A DNA stretch of 7,826 nucleotides from Arsenophonus sp046530935 (GTDB lineage: Bacteria; Pseudomonadota; Gammaproteobacteria; Enterobacterales; Enterobacteriaceae). How positions within the stretch are numbered: position 1 is the stretch's first letter; each line of letters opens with the position of its first letter. This document shows, in pieces, positions 1-7,041 of the stretch. The notes under the pieces were generated by a model. It had not been told where the DNA came from. It searched no databases and saw only the letters and a list, made by a program, of their open reading frames with translations. The translations under genes were made by a program, and so were the position numbers. The stretch spans positions 1-7,826 of the forward strand of contig JBHEQW010000032.1 in NCBI GenBank assembly GCA_046530935.1. Reading direction: 5' to 3'.

Positions 1-609
1 TGCTAACTTAGTAAGTATCCGTTACCAATTAGCAGATAATTGTTTTAAACGCTCCTTAACTAATTAGATAAATTAACTATGTATTAATATATATTAAATT
101 AATTAATCAAGTACTAATAGATATACCAATACAAATTTTCCTTTTGAATTAATAAATATTAATGGTTATATAATACCATTATTGATTTAATTAAATAAAA
201 ATATGGATTATGTGCCGAAAACGTGTCTTTACAGCGAGGCACTGGTACCTTAAATAAAATTATCTTACGACAATATTATAAGTAAGTTTATCAGCGTAGC
301 AATCACTCTTTTACGATCGTGCTCAATACTAATTATTGAAAATGGCTTAGTAAAATTTATAATTAATATTCAGAAGTGTGGTCCAATGATGATTCTTTTT
401 AATTGTCAGAGAATAAAAATGTTGATTTAAGAATATCAAATCAATGTAGATGGAAAATTTACCTATACAAACATTAGCAGATTTCAATCGTATCCTAAAA
501 GGCAAGTTAGTTCTCGTCGAAAATTTCATCGCGTAAATATTGACAGTAAAACTATCCTATCAATTGATTAGTGGATAAAAATATTCATTTTATGAACAAA
601 GGTGAAATA

Positions 610-678
610 ATGGCACAAAGTGGTAGTCAAATACAATTGACTACCAATATAGCGAAGAAAATGAAAAAAATTAGTTGA
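610..678 (+). other. 22-codon ORF with a good ribosome-binding site, possible gene stub
   Basis: An ATG at 610 is preceded by AGGTGA (600-605), a good Shine-Dalgarno match four bases upstream, and opens a 22-codon frame (MAQSGSQIQL...) ended by TGA at 676-678. I do not recognise the peptide. The signal is better than expected by chance in this decayed region, so it may be the surviving start of a gene whose remainder has eroded. A real small protein is less likely. A strong hairpin lies inside it (621-646). Confidence 0.2.
621..646. repeat. Perfect 10-bp inverted repeat (hairpin)
   Basis: TGGTAGTCAA (621-630) and TTGACTACCA (637-646) are exact reverse complements separated by six bases. No T-run follows on the plus strand, so it does not look like a standard intrinsic terminator in that direction. 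It sits 8 bases after the start codon of the 22-codon ORF, where such a hairpin in mRNA would hinder translation. Confidence 0.7.
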
Positions 679-1421
679 ATTGATTATCTATCAATTTTAG
701 CATTTATGACTAGACTACTATATTATTTTTGTTTTTTTTACCATTAGTTACTAATACAATATAGCTGCTGGTATCATAGTTATGAATGAGCTCTTTTATC
801 ATTACCGATATCAAAATCTAATTTAATTACATCTTAGTATCGCTTATTTTACAAAGATAAGCTCGTGCATTTTGACTATCGACAATCGTCTTATGATCAT
901 AAATATGACCATCAACAAAAATAGTATTAGTACTCAGTTGTTTTTTCTTGAGTAATAGACAATATTAACCCATAATATGTTTATTGGTAGTTAGTAAAAT
1001 TGAGTACCAGTAAAAATGCTATGGTAAGAATTTTTGATTTTTATCTTCAGATAAAATGGCAATAAAACTCTATCTGCAATAAAATAAAATTTTATTATTC
1101 ATATTTTTATACTTAATCAAATTTTCTCATTCCAATTTTTTATAATTAATTACTTAATTAGAATCTATACAAAATTTTATCCAGGATTTATACCTTTTTT
1201 ATCATTAAAAACACTTCATTCGCATAAGAAGCTAATTTGCAATGTAACCGGAATTTTTAAATTCCACTAACAAATACAGGAAATAATTCTTTTTATGCCT
1301 TACTGACTAGCCACTGATTCCAAGGCATGTCAATTAATTTTCTAATCATTTGCCTAGCAAAGTAAAATGAACAGATAAAAAATAGATAATACCTTTATCG
1401 TCTGTATAATTTATGGCTATT

Positions 1422-2280
1422 TTAGTAAAAGTTGTTGCTTTTCTCGTTGAGAAAATTACAGTCAGGTCTGTATTTCGGTTGTTGTGGTTTCAAAAATAAT
1501 CTTCACCAGGTTTTATAATTCTGTAAATAAAACGACACTACACCATGAAATTTACTCAACTATCTTTTAATCATGTGATATAACAGATAATATTTTAAAT
1601 ATAGAATTTATTACCAATAACCTTCTGATTATCTCGTCTTATTAGACGATATGACTAATTTGATGCTAGTTAGCAAAGATTTTATACCATTTAGTTCTAT
1701 CTAAGCAAAGAATAGACTTATTGATAATCGGCTTAAGAAACCAGCTAAAACACTCTACATTAAACTCTTCAAGAATTTTATTGCGTACAATACGACACCT
1801 TACGTAATCTTGGATGATTAATATTGTGATATTCGTTCTTTCCTTTTATCTCCTTTAAAGTGTTTTCTAGTTTTTATATATGTATGATATAGTTCTTTAC
1901 TTTAAAGGATTTAAAGAAAATGTTTTGTTGATTTCAACAATATTACTTAATGCATTTATATTGGATATTGCTGTATTGAAGCAGTGAAACCACTGACGAC
2001 ATATTAAAGGCTATTTTAAAATCAATGCATATTTTTTCTGATTCTAGTGAATTTAAGCTATTCACATACATTTTAGATAACTAAACGATGTATCTTTGTG
2101 AGGTGCTTTCGCCATAGAAGTTATATGAAGATTGTTAAATCTTTTCCTGCATATAGAGGATTTTTCAAGGATATCGCTGTAACCAGAGTTATGCTTATTT
2201 CAATTTCTGATATATTAGGTTTTATAAATAGTGGCCTGGCGTATCCTTCTAATTTATTTATTGAATTATTTTAATAATAT
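1422..2280 (-). mobile_element. IS1595-family transposase relic A (ISSod11-like)
   Basis: This is a dead transposase gene reading right to left, rebuilt from pieces in all three minus-strand frames. From its 5' side: a degraded zinc-ribbon segment near 2200-2260; a TFNxLTGTxxAxxxHKDxW-like stretch followed by FSYLKCM near 2075-2150; the ALSNIVEINKTF segment at 1918-1953, matching LSGIVEVDETFF; LCLDRTKWYK at 1678-1710, matching the LCSDGxxxY motif; and LSKFHGV..YLQNYKTW at 1504-1560, matching the conserved FHGVATKYLxNYLGW near the C-terminus. The end corresponds to a stop at 1422-1424. The first catalytic Asp of the family's VEVDE motif reads Asn here (VEIN). The same element recurs in opposite orientation at 5566-6275, and alignment of the two copies supports the call. 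No terminal inverted repeats could be defined. Confidence 0.82.
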
Positions 2281-2474
2281 ATAGCTTATTATATCATGAA
2301 AAACTCTACCATCTAAGTATCTCTAAACAAGATATTACATGTGATCTTTTTCATGCACTCATTCGTGCTGCCGTATGGTATCTTGATATACACTGCCGTT
2401 GAAGCTGAGATCAACGGCATGCTGCGATACCATACTAAATACTGCCTTGTCAATGAGGTGTCATTATGGTCGCA

Positions 2475-2530
2475 CTTTCTAAGGGTTATTTTTATGCTCG
2501 TGCTTTCTAAGGGTTATTTTCATGGCAAAA
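2475..2530 (+). repeat. 28-bp tandem duplication inside IS256 relic 1
   Basis: The 18-base string CTTTCTAAGGGTTATTTT occurs at 2475-2492 and again at 2503-2520, and the following bases (TATG versus CATG) are also similar, giving two adjacent 28-base units. The equivalent place in IS256 relic 2 (about 4815-4850) has only one unit. The duplication is therefore private to this copy and probably arose by slippage after the copies separated. Confidence 0.85.
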
Positions 2531-3577
2531 TATGAAAACTAATTGGCGATCTTGAGATTAAAGTGCCTAAGGTCAAGTGTGGAGTATGGAGATATATAGA
2601 GGCAAAGGAATATTTTTCAAGATGTTCTTTCTACTGTTTTATCTAAAGCATGCAAAAAGAGTCAAAGAGTTACTACTCTAGCTCTATAATGCCTTACCTG
2701 CAAGGTAATATCAAACGGTGATTTTTATGAAACGCTATGAGAGTTTTTTAGTGAAAAAGCATATGGTTTTTTTGCCAGTTTAACAATCATTAAATTGAAA
2801 TAACAATGTGGCTTTAAGTTTGGTGTGGATAGCCCATATGATATAGTGGATGCAGACTTCGTGATTTAATCGATACGCTATATATTTATTTTTTGGTCAA
2901 TGCCAAATGCACCATCCTGTCTGTTAAGATGATCGTTGTTGTTTGCTTGTATTATCGGTGTTACTGCGTATGGATATACATAAGTAGCTACTTGTGGTCG
3001 AAATGCTTATAAAGAGTCAGAAACAAATTTGGTCGAACTTCTCTTAATGGGTTGGCGGCGAGGAAGGATGGATTAACAGCATCTCCTAGGCTTGCTAAAG
3101 GAGAGTTGTGGAGTTGGTTTTTGAAATACAATAGCAAAAACATTCTCAAACACGCACTAGCAACACTGTTGGCTACACAAAAAAACTAATGTAGCTGGAT
3201 TCACTCCACAAAGGCATACAAGCGAAAGTTAATGCTTAACTGTATTGAAAAGTCTTGATAGTGTAGAGAGAAAGCTTCAATACTGCTAATATAAAGCCAT
3301 TGATGTTTTGTTAGCAAGATTTTTAGCGAAATATCCTGCAGATATGAAGAAGCTTGAGAAAGATCGAGAATAACTGGTGGTATTCTTCTCCTTCCAGAAG
3401 AGCACAGACTAATAGACTGGACATTAAAAAGAACAACAATTCAGATTAAATTAGCTTTTGCAATATAGTCAGTCTGAATCAAAGTTAATACGTAAAAACT
3501 GTAATTTGAGAAAATCAATCCTTTCAATAGTAGTGAAAAACTACATACTCACTGGTTGCTCAGAAAACCTCAAATAG

Positions 3578-3597
3578 CTCAAAATTGGGATTTTGAG
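3578..3597. repeat. 8-bp perfect hairpin near the IS256/yqgE junction
   Basis: CTCAAAAT (3578-3585) and ATTTTGAG (3590-3597) pair perfectly around a TGGG loop. No T-run follows. It lies in the most decayed tail of IS256 relic 1, close to where yqgE-like sequence begins. It could be part of an IS end or chance in AT-rich DNA. Confidence 0.45.
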
Positions 3598-3649
3598 GTG
3601 TGCTGATGCTGATATTTACTTTTAGTAAACAACATCTAATTTAAGGATG

Positions 3650-3886
3650 AGAACAGATTTACGAAGCATCATAACTGAGCGCAGCCTGACTATCATACAC
3701 TAGATTTGCTAATAATTTAGATGGTCTATATAATAAATTGAAACGAAACAGCTAACTTCCAAAATCTAATAGCAATATCATTTTTATACTTCTATTCCTA
3801 AAAGTTTGCCTTAAGTTTCTGTTGCTGATTCAATTTGGATTGATGATGATACCTTTAATATTTTAAATCAACTAGGTCATTCCATA
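3650..3886 (+). pseudogene. yqgE: 3' remnant of yqgE (UPF0301/AlgH family)
   Basis: YqgE is a conserved protein of poorly defined function encoded directly upstream of yqgF/ruvX in Enterobacterales. Only about the last 78 codons of roughly 187 remain, in shifted frames. Visible pieces: DLRSI..ERS (from 3656), matching the region before the conserved ALGYA motif; LDGLYNKLKRNS followed by a TAA at 3753-3755 where the family has Trp (NAWL); YTSIPKS, matching NTPIAxRW, followed by a stop at 3812-3814; then ADSIWIDDDTFNILNQLGHS up to 3883, matching the family's C-terminal GVDI...GHA ending. The 5' half is missing and IS256 debris occupies its place, so IS insertion may have broken the gene. The final 24 codons are in frame with ruvX and have lost their own stop. 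Confidence 0.82.
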
Positions 3887-4306
3887 ATGCCAAATAGAAC
3901 AATTATGGCTTTTGATTTCGGTACACTGAGTATAGGTATCGCCATTGGGCAGGAAATTACAACAACAGCACGTCCTTTAACTGCAATAAAAACAAAATAT
4001 GCCAAGCCAAACTGGTTAGATATTGAAAAAATAATACAAAAGTGCCAGCCTGAACTGGCTATCGTTGGACTTCCTCTTAATATGGATGGAACAGAGCAGC
4101 CAATAAGCAATCAAGCCCGTAAATTTGCTAATAGCCTATATAGAAGATTTGGTATCCAAGTTATATTATACGATGAACGCTTAACAACAATAGAAGCGCG
4201 ATCACAATTATTTAATCAGTGTGGCTATCGGGCGTTAAATAAAAGCAAGATTGATTCTGTTTCTGCTGTCATTCTTTTAGAAAGTTGGTTTGCAGAACAT
4301 GCTTAA
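3887..4306 (+). CDS. ruvX: RuvX/YqgF, Holliday-junction resolvase-like protein
   Basis: An intact 139-residue YqgF-family protein, almost the same length as E. coli YqgF/RuvX (138). The fold is RNase H-like. Family members are linked to Holliday-junction resolution and to 16S rRNA 5'-end maturation in the cytoplasm. Landmarks: AFDFGTLSIGIAIG at residues 8-21 with the catalytic-type Asp10; VGLPLNMDGTEQP at 60-72; YDERLTT at 95-101 with Asp96-Glu97; GYRALNK at 113-119; and KIDSVSA at 121-127 with Asp123. All match the E. coli protein closely, and no key residue is missing. The ATG at 3887 gives the usual N-terminus. AGGT at 3874-3877 is a weak ribosome-binding site, and the upstream in-frame sequence contains no ATG, GTG or TTG back to the stop at 3812. 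Any promoter is weak: TTGATG (3840-3845), 17 bases, TTAAAT (3863-3868) is the best I see. It is the only intact gene in the window, which implies continuing selection. Confidence 0.97.
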   Translation: MPNRTIMAFDFGTLSIGIAIGQEITTTARPLTAIKTKYAKPNWLDIEKIIQKCQPELAIVGLPLNMDGTEQPISNQARKFANSLYRRFGIQVILYDERLTTIEARSQLFNQCGYRALNKSKIDSVSAVILLESWFAEHA

Positions 4307-4353
4307 TCAGCATTATTACAATAAACTATCACGTGGTTTGCACAAATAGCTGC

Positions 4354-4373
4354 GACAATGCAATTGTCCTTTT
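4354..4373 (+). terminator. Weak hairpin downstream of ruvX
   Basis: GACAAT (4354-4359) pairs with ATTGTC (4363-4368) over a three-base loop, and CTTTT follows. It lies about 50 bases past the ruvX stop. The stem is short and the T-run is only four bases, so termination here would be inefficient. Confidence 0.35.
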
Positions 4374-4380
4374 ATCATAG

Positions 4381-4408
4381 TTCATTTTTATATAGAAAAT
4401 GAATTTTT
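4381..4408 (+). terminator. Likely rho-independent terminator of ruvX
   Basis: TTCATTTT (4381-4388) and AAAATGAA (4396-4403) form a perfect 8-bp stem with a seven-base loop, followed directly by five Ts (4404-4408). The geometry is that of an intrinsic terminator, but the stem is nearly all A/T, so it would be weak outside an AT-rich genome. It is placed 75 bases after the ruvX stop, before the IS256 relic, and suggests that ruvX is transcribed as a single-gene unit. Confidence 0.5.
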
Positions 4409-4650
4409 ATGAACACAATCCAATAAAATTTTGTTAATATTAAAAGTCGCATTATAGATATAAGCTGCCAATAAATATCATTGAGAGGTAGAAAAAATTA
4501 CTATGTTTTACGTCAGTAAAAAGAAGTTATATTTATTTCTTGTGTATGTTGGTTTCTGAGAAATGCTGGTGGATCATGCTGATCTATTTTATGGGTGATT
4601 CAACAAAAGATAGATGATATAATATAAAAATTTTACTCTATAAGGTATTA
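4409..4650. other. Noncoding stretch between ruvX and IS256 relic 2
   Basis: I see no gene here. In related bacteria yggR (a PilT-like ATPase) follows yqgF, and I looked for its Walker A (GATGSGKST) and other motifs without finding them. Sequence from about 4615 on resembles the DNA just before IS256 relic 1 (about 2295-2330), so the last part probably belongs to the left end of the IS element. Confidence 0.5.
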
Positions 4651-4659
4651 TAGGTACCT

Positions 4660-5565
4660 GAGAATACCAAATATTAGTTGTGATCCAATTGCATGAACTT
4701 ATTTGTAATGTGATCCGTAGGCACATGATAGTCATCGATGTTGAGGTTGAACTCGAAGCCAATGCTTCGGTAATATGCTGAAGGCCGACTTTGTTAACTA
4801 CCGGCTTATATGCCTATCATCCGTAACGTTTATTTGTCACAGCGAAGCATACAGATTGCTATAGACGATGTTGAGATTAAAGTACTTAATGTTAAGTGGA
4901 TCGCAGCGTAACTGAATATGCTCAACAGATTATTGCTATTCCATTATCTGAAGCGTTCAAAAAATTTCGAAGAGTTCATATAATCCCTATAGCAGCATGG
5001 CAGACTATACAGGTGATTTTTATGAAGATCTCTTGATGCTGTTTTTGAAAAAAACATATGCTCTCTCCGTGGAATACCATTACTAGGCTGAAATAGAAAT
5101 AGCTTGAAGATCACAGGCAACTATTCTTCATAAAAGATTTAAGCGATACGCATTACATTTATTTCTTGGTTTATGTTATAAATAGACCTGTCAGGTAAGA
5201 TGATCGCTTTTGCTTGGCAATCATTGTTAGCTTTACTGAGCTTGGACGTAAAGAAGTAGTTGCGCTTAAAAATAGTTATTGAGAGTTAGAATAAAACTTG
5301 CCAAAACTTTTAAATGAGCTACTAGCGCGTGGATTAACTGTATTTTATATCCTTGCACTACGAGGGATAGGATTCACTTGATTTTTGGAATGCAGTAGTA
5401 AAGATATTTCCGGATACGTAGCACCAACGCTATTTGAGTACACAAAACAGCTAACATGCTTGACTCACTCTAAAAAGGCATACAACTAAAAGATTAAGGA
5501 TGAAGGTACACAAGGAGCTTTGTCTAGCAAAGACCTTTGATGTCCCTAATAAAGCTATTGATGCA
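4660..5565 (+). mobile_element. IS256-family transposase relic 2, 3'-truncated
   Basis: Second copy of the same mutator-type transposase, same strand as relic 1 and equally inactive. Pieces in order: IRRHMIVIDVEVELEA near 4710-4760, matching the AVEAEL segment; IDDVEIKVLNVK at 4861-4896; LSDTHYIYFLVY near 5140-5175; an open run at 5199-5282 reading DDRFCLAIIV...GRKEVVALKNSY, matching the family's LLVIIGxTExGxKELVAVxDGYRE; ARGLTVFYILALRG near 5325-5365, matching RGLxxxPKLAIGDG; HKTANMLDSL-like sequence near 5438-5470; and VHKELCLAKTFDVPNKAID near 5508-5563. Homology to relic 1 then stops abruptly at about 5565, where IS1595 sequence begins, so roughly the last third of the gene, including the NPIES block, is missing. 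The catalytic GDGALGFW motif reads RGIGF here. Confidence 0.86.
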
Positions 5566-6275
5566 AAAATAAATGGTTTAGTTATCTATGATGTATGTTA
5601 AAATAGCTTAACTTTATAGGAGTCATCTAAACAAACAGGCATTGATTTGAAAACAGCATTTAGATATACCTCAGCAGTACTTCCTTGTTTTAGTGGCAAA
5701 AGCTAACTTAAATATATTAAGTGGTATTGTTGAAGTTGATGAAAGATTTTTCTATGAATCTTTTATTTTAAATGGAAGCGTTATTATATTCCACAGAGGA
5801 TAGCTAAAAAAGAGCAAGAGGAAAAAAAAGAAACAAACGAATTACTGTCTTATATAGCATGAGATTGACATGGTCATATTGAGCAATGATGCTCTTGAAG
5901 AGTTTAATGCATAGTATATTAAGCCTTTTCTTGATCAAAAATCATCGAAAAGAGTTCCTCCTTTATTCAGATGCAGTCTAAATGGCACGAAAATTTTCCA
6001 ATTGAGTATGAAAATTAGTAACTAATTCTTAATTAGCTTAGATTAAGGCCAATAGTTATTTGTAATGAATTCTATATTTAAAATATGAACAAGTTATATC
6101 CAGCTGATTATAAGGATTCCTAAGTAAATTCTATTGTGTTGGGGTATGTATGGTTGTTTTATTTACAGAATTATCAGACCTAGAAAAAAATTGTTTAAAA
6201 CCATAACAATTGAAATACAGACGTGCCTACAAATTCCTCTGCGAGCAAAGCAACAACCATTATCAACATACTTGA
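5566..6275 (+). mobile_element. IS1595-family transposase relic B, 5'-truncated
   Basis: Second copy of the IS1595-family (ISSod11-like) transposase, on the plus strand and opposite to relic A. It starts abruptly at the segment equal to HKDxWxxYLKCM (5566-5600), so about the first 55 codons are missing. Further pieces: TGIDLKTAFRYT near 5638-5675, matching CGIDLKTAFRWR; LSGIVEVDERFFYES near 5717-5760, with the first catalytic Asp kept; ARD.HGH-like sequence near 5858-5878; LEEFNA near 5896-5913; FLLYSDAV at 5955-5978, matching VLCSDGA; and a decayed FHGVATKYLxNYLGW region near 6130-6175. The relic ends at a QQPLST-stop near 6250-6275, matching the family's FQQLTQT end. Stops and frameshifts rule out activity. 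The 107-codon frame over 6134-6457 is in the wrong frame for the transposase and is not a gene. Confidence 0.85.
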
Positions 6276-6319
6276 TCATCAATATCATCTTGTGTTTCCA
6301 TTTAGTAATGGAAAATTCA

Positions 6320-6339
6320 GATAAGCTATACAGCTTATC
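6320..6339. repeat. 8-bp perfect hairpin between IS1595 relic B and psi-yggS
   Basis: GATAAGCT (6320-6327) and AGCTTATC (6332-6339) pair perfectly over a four-base ATAC loop. No T-run follows. It lies about 45 bases after the end of the transposase relic and could belong to the noncoding end of the IS or be part of a lost gene. The surrounding 6276-6485 holds nothing else I recognise. Confidence 0.5.
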
Positions 6340-6489
6340 CAAAGTAGAACCAGGCTTCTTTGGCGGCTTGAAGAGGAAAAGTGATTTTAAGTACTGTAAT
6401 TGCCTAACGATGAAGCCTTATTTTATGATTATTTTATCCTCAACTATATCCCCATAATAGTACTTATTTTGCCATAAAATGACTGTGCG

Positions 6490-7005
6490 ATGAAAGTTTA
6501 TATAATGATCTAGAACTAAATGAGTAATAAACGGAATTTAATATGCCACTTTATTGTCGCTCCACCCATCTAATAAAAATCAATTAAGCAGTTGAGCATT
6601 TTGCTTGGTATCATATTATTAATATGTTAAAAATAACATAACAATTAAATAATTAACATCCTCCAGTAAATAAAGTACTACTAAGCGTACTAATCAAAAT
6701 TAACATCAGTGATGAAATAAGTAAGTTAAATGTATCAACTACCAGTAGAGTTAGATAAATTAGTAGTTGAATCTGTATTACTAGCAAACCTAAAATTTTG
6801 TGGCCTTAATGGCAATTCCAACACCAAATAATGAGCTTAATCAACAGATATCAATTTTTTGTAGGATGGAAATTTATTCAATCAGTTAAAAAAAGAATAT
6901 ACGGATATTGATATACTTTCAATTGGCATGAGATCTGATTGTGATATTGTAATTTCTTATGCTTCAATATTAGTTAGAATCGGCATAGTTATTTTTTGTT
7001 ATTGA
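6490..7005 (+). pseudogene. yggS: Remnant of yggS (PLP homeostasis protein)
   Basis: YggS binds pyridoxal 5'-phosphate and buffers it for PLP enzymes. About the last two thirds remain. Pieces: sequence equal to EWHFIGPLQSNKS near 6528-6580, with frameshifts; AEHFAWYHIINMLKI near 6592-6635, matching AEHFxWxHTIDRLKI; LIKINISDEISKLNV near 6692-6732, matching QINISDExSKxGI; a GLMAIPTPNNEL-like run near 6800-6840; then one uninterrupted frame, 6865-7005, carrying YTDIDILSIGMRSD, matching HIDTLSLGMSDD, and ending YASILVRIGIVIFCY. In that last block the phosphate-binding GST of GSTMVRIGTAIFG has become AS-Ile, so the PLP site is damaged as well. The N-terminal part, including the PLP-lysine (AVSKT), is absent. 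The next gene, proC, starts 36 bases downstream. Confidence 0.92.
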
Positions 7006-7041
7006 TAATTAATCAATTTGAGAATTAAGCCAATTAATAAA

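Larger units (their letters stand above)
1..1420. other. Degraded intergenic DNA, no gene recognised
   Basis: I read both strands of this AT-rich stretch and found no protein family I can name and no tRNA-like or rRNA-like structure. The longest open reading frames are short (60 codons on the minus strand at 347-529, about 45 codons on the minus strand at 827-964) and neither matches anything I know. The genes expected upstream of yqgE in Enterobacterales (gshB, rsmE, endA, sprT) were looked for by motif and not found. The decayed state of every neighbour suggests this is eroded former coding sequence, but that is inference. The only distinct structure is the hairpin and small ORF near 600-680, listed separately. 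Confidence 0.6.
2290..3640 (+). mobile_element. IS256-family transposase relic 1
   Basis: A mutator-type (IS256 family) transposase, broken by many stops and frameshifts across nearly its full length. Recognisable pieces in order: the TAVEAEINGM segment near 2392-2421, matching the AVEAEL motif; IGDLEIKVPKVK at 2542-2577; LSDTLYIYFLV near 2865-2900, matching LSxKRYVYFWVDG; an SRGLTxxPKLAIGDGALGFW-like run around 3040-3130; KYPADMKKLEKDRE near 3332-3371; and RTTIQIKLAFAI at 3430-3465, matching the invariant RTTNPIESxFAT block. The tail is very decayed and appears to run to about 3630, where yqgE sequence starts. The second copy at 4660-5565 shares these landmarks. The DGALGFW motif and the NPIES Glu are no longer intact, so it cannot be active. 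Confidence 0.85.

Noticed and set aside
347..529. 60-codon minus-strand ORF
   Set aside because: No ribosome-binding site of note, no known motif, and composition typical of random AT-rich sequence.
827..964. A Maf-like nucleotide pyrophosphatase fragment
   Set aside because: The spacing of the Asp-Thr, Asp-Gly and Ala-Arg residues loosely recalls Maf proteins, but neither flank continues the match.
1440..1630. A novel repeat family suggested by similarity to the reverse complement of 6030-6240
   Set aside because: Reading the minus strand shows FHGV..YLQNYKTW, the conserved C-terminal block of IS1595-family transposases, so both copies are explained as IS relics.
2341..2535. 64-codon ORF as a separate gene
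   Set aside because: It contains the TAVEAEINGM segment of the IS256 transposase and then drifts out of frame through the tandem duplication; it is part of IS256 relic 1.
3877..4110. 77-codon ORF on the minus strand
   Set aside because: It lies opposite the intact ruvX gene and has no recognisable motif; it is a shadow of ruvX.
6134..6457. 107-codon plus-strand ORF
   Set aside because: It begins at a TTG inside the decayed 3' part of IS1595 relic B, in a frame that does not keep the transposase motifs, and runs into unassigned sequence. It is most likely a chance opening.
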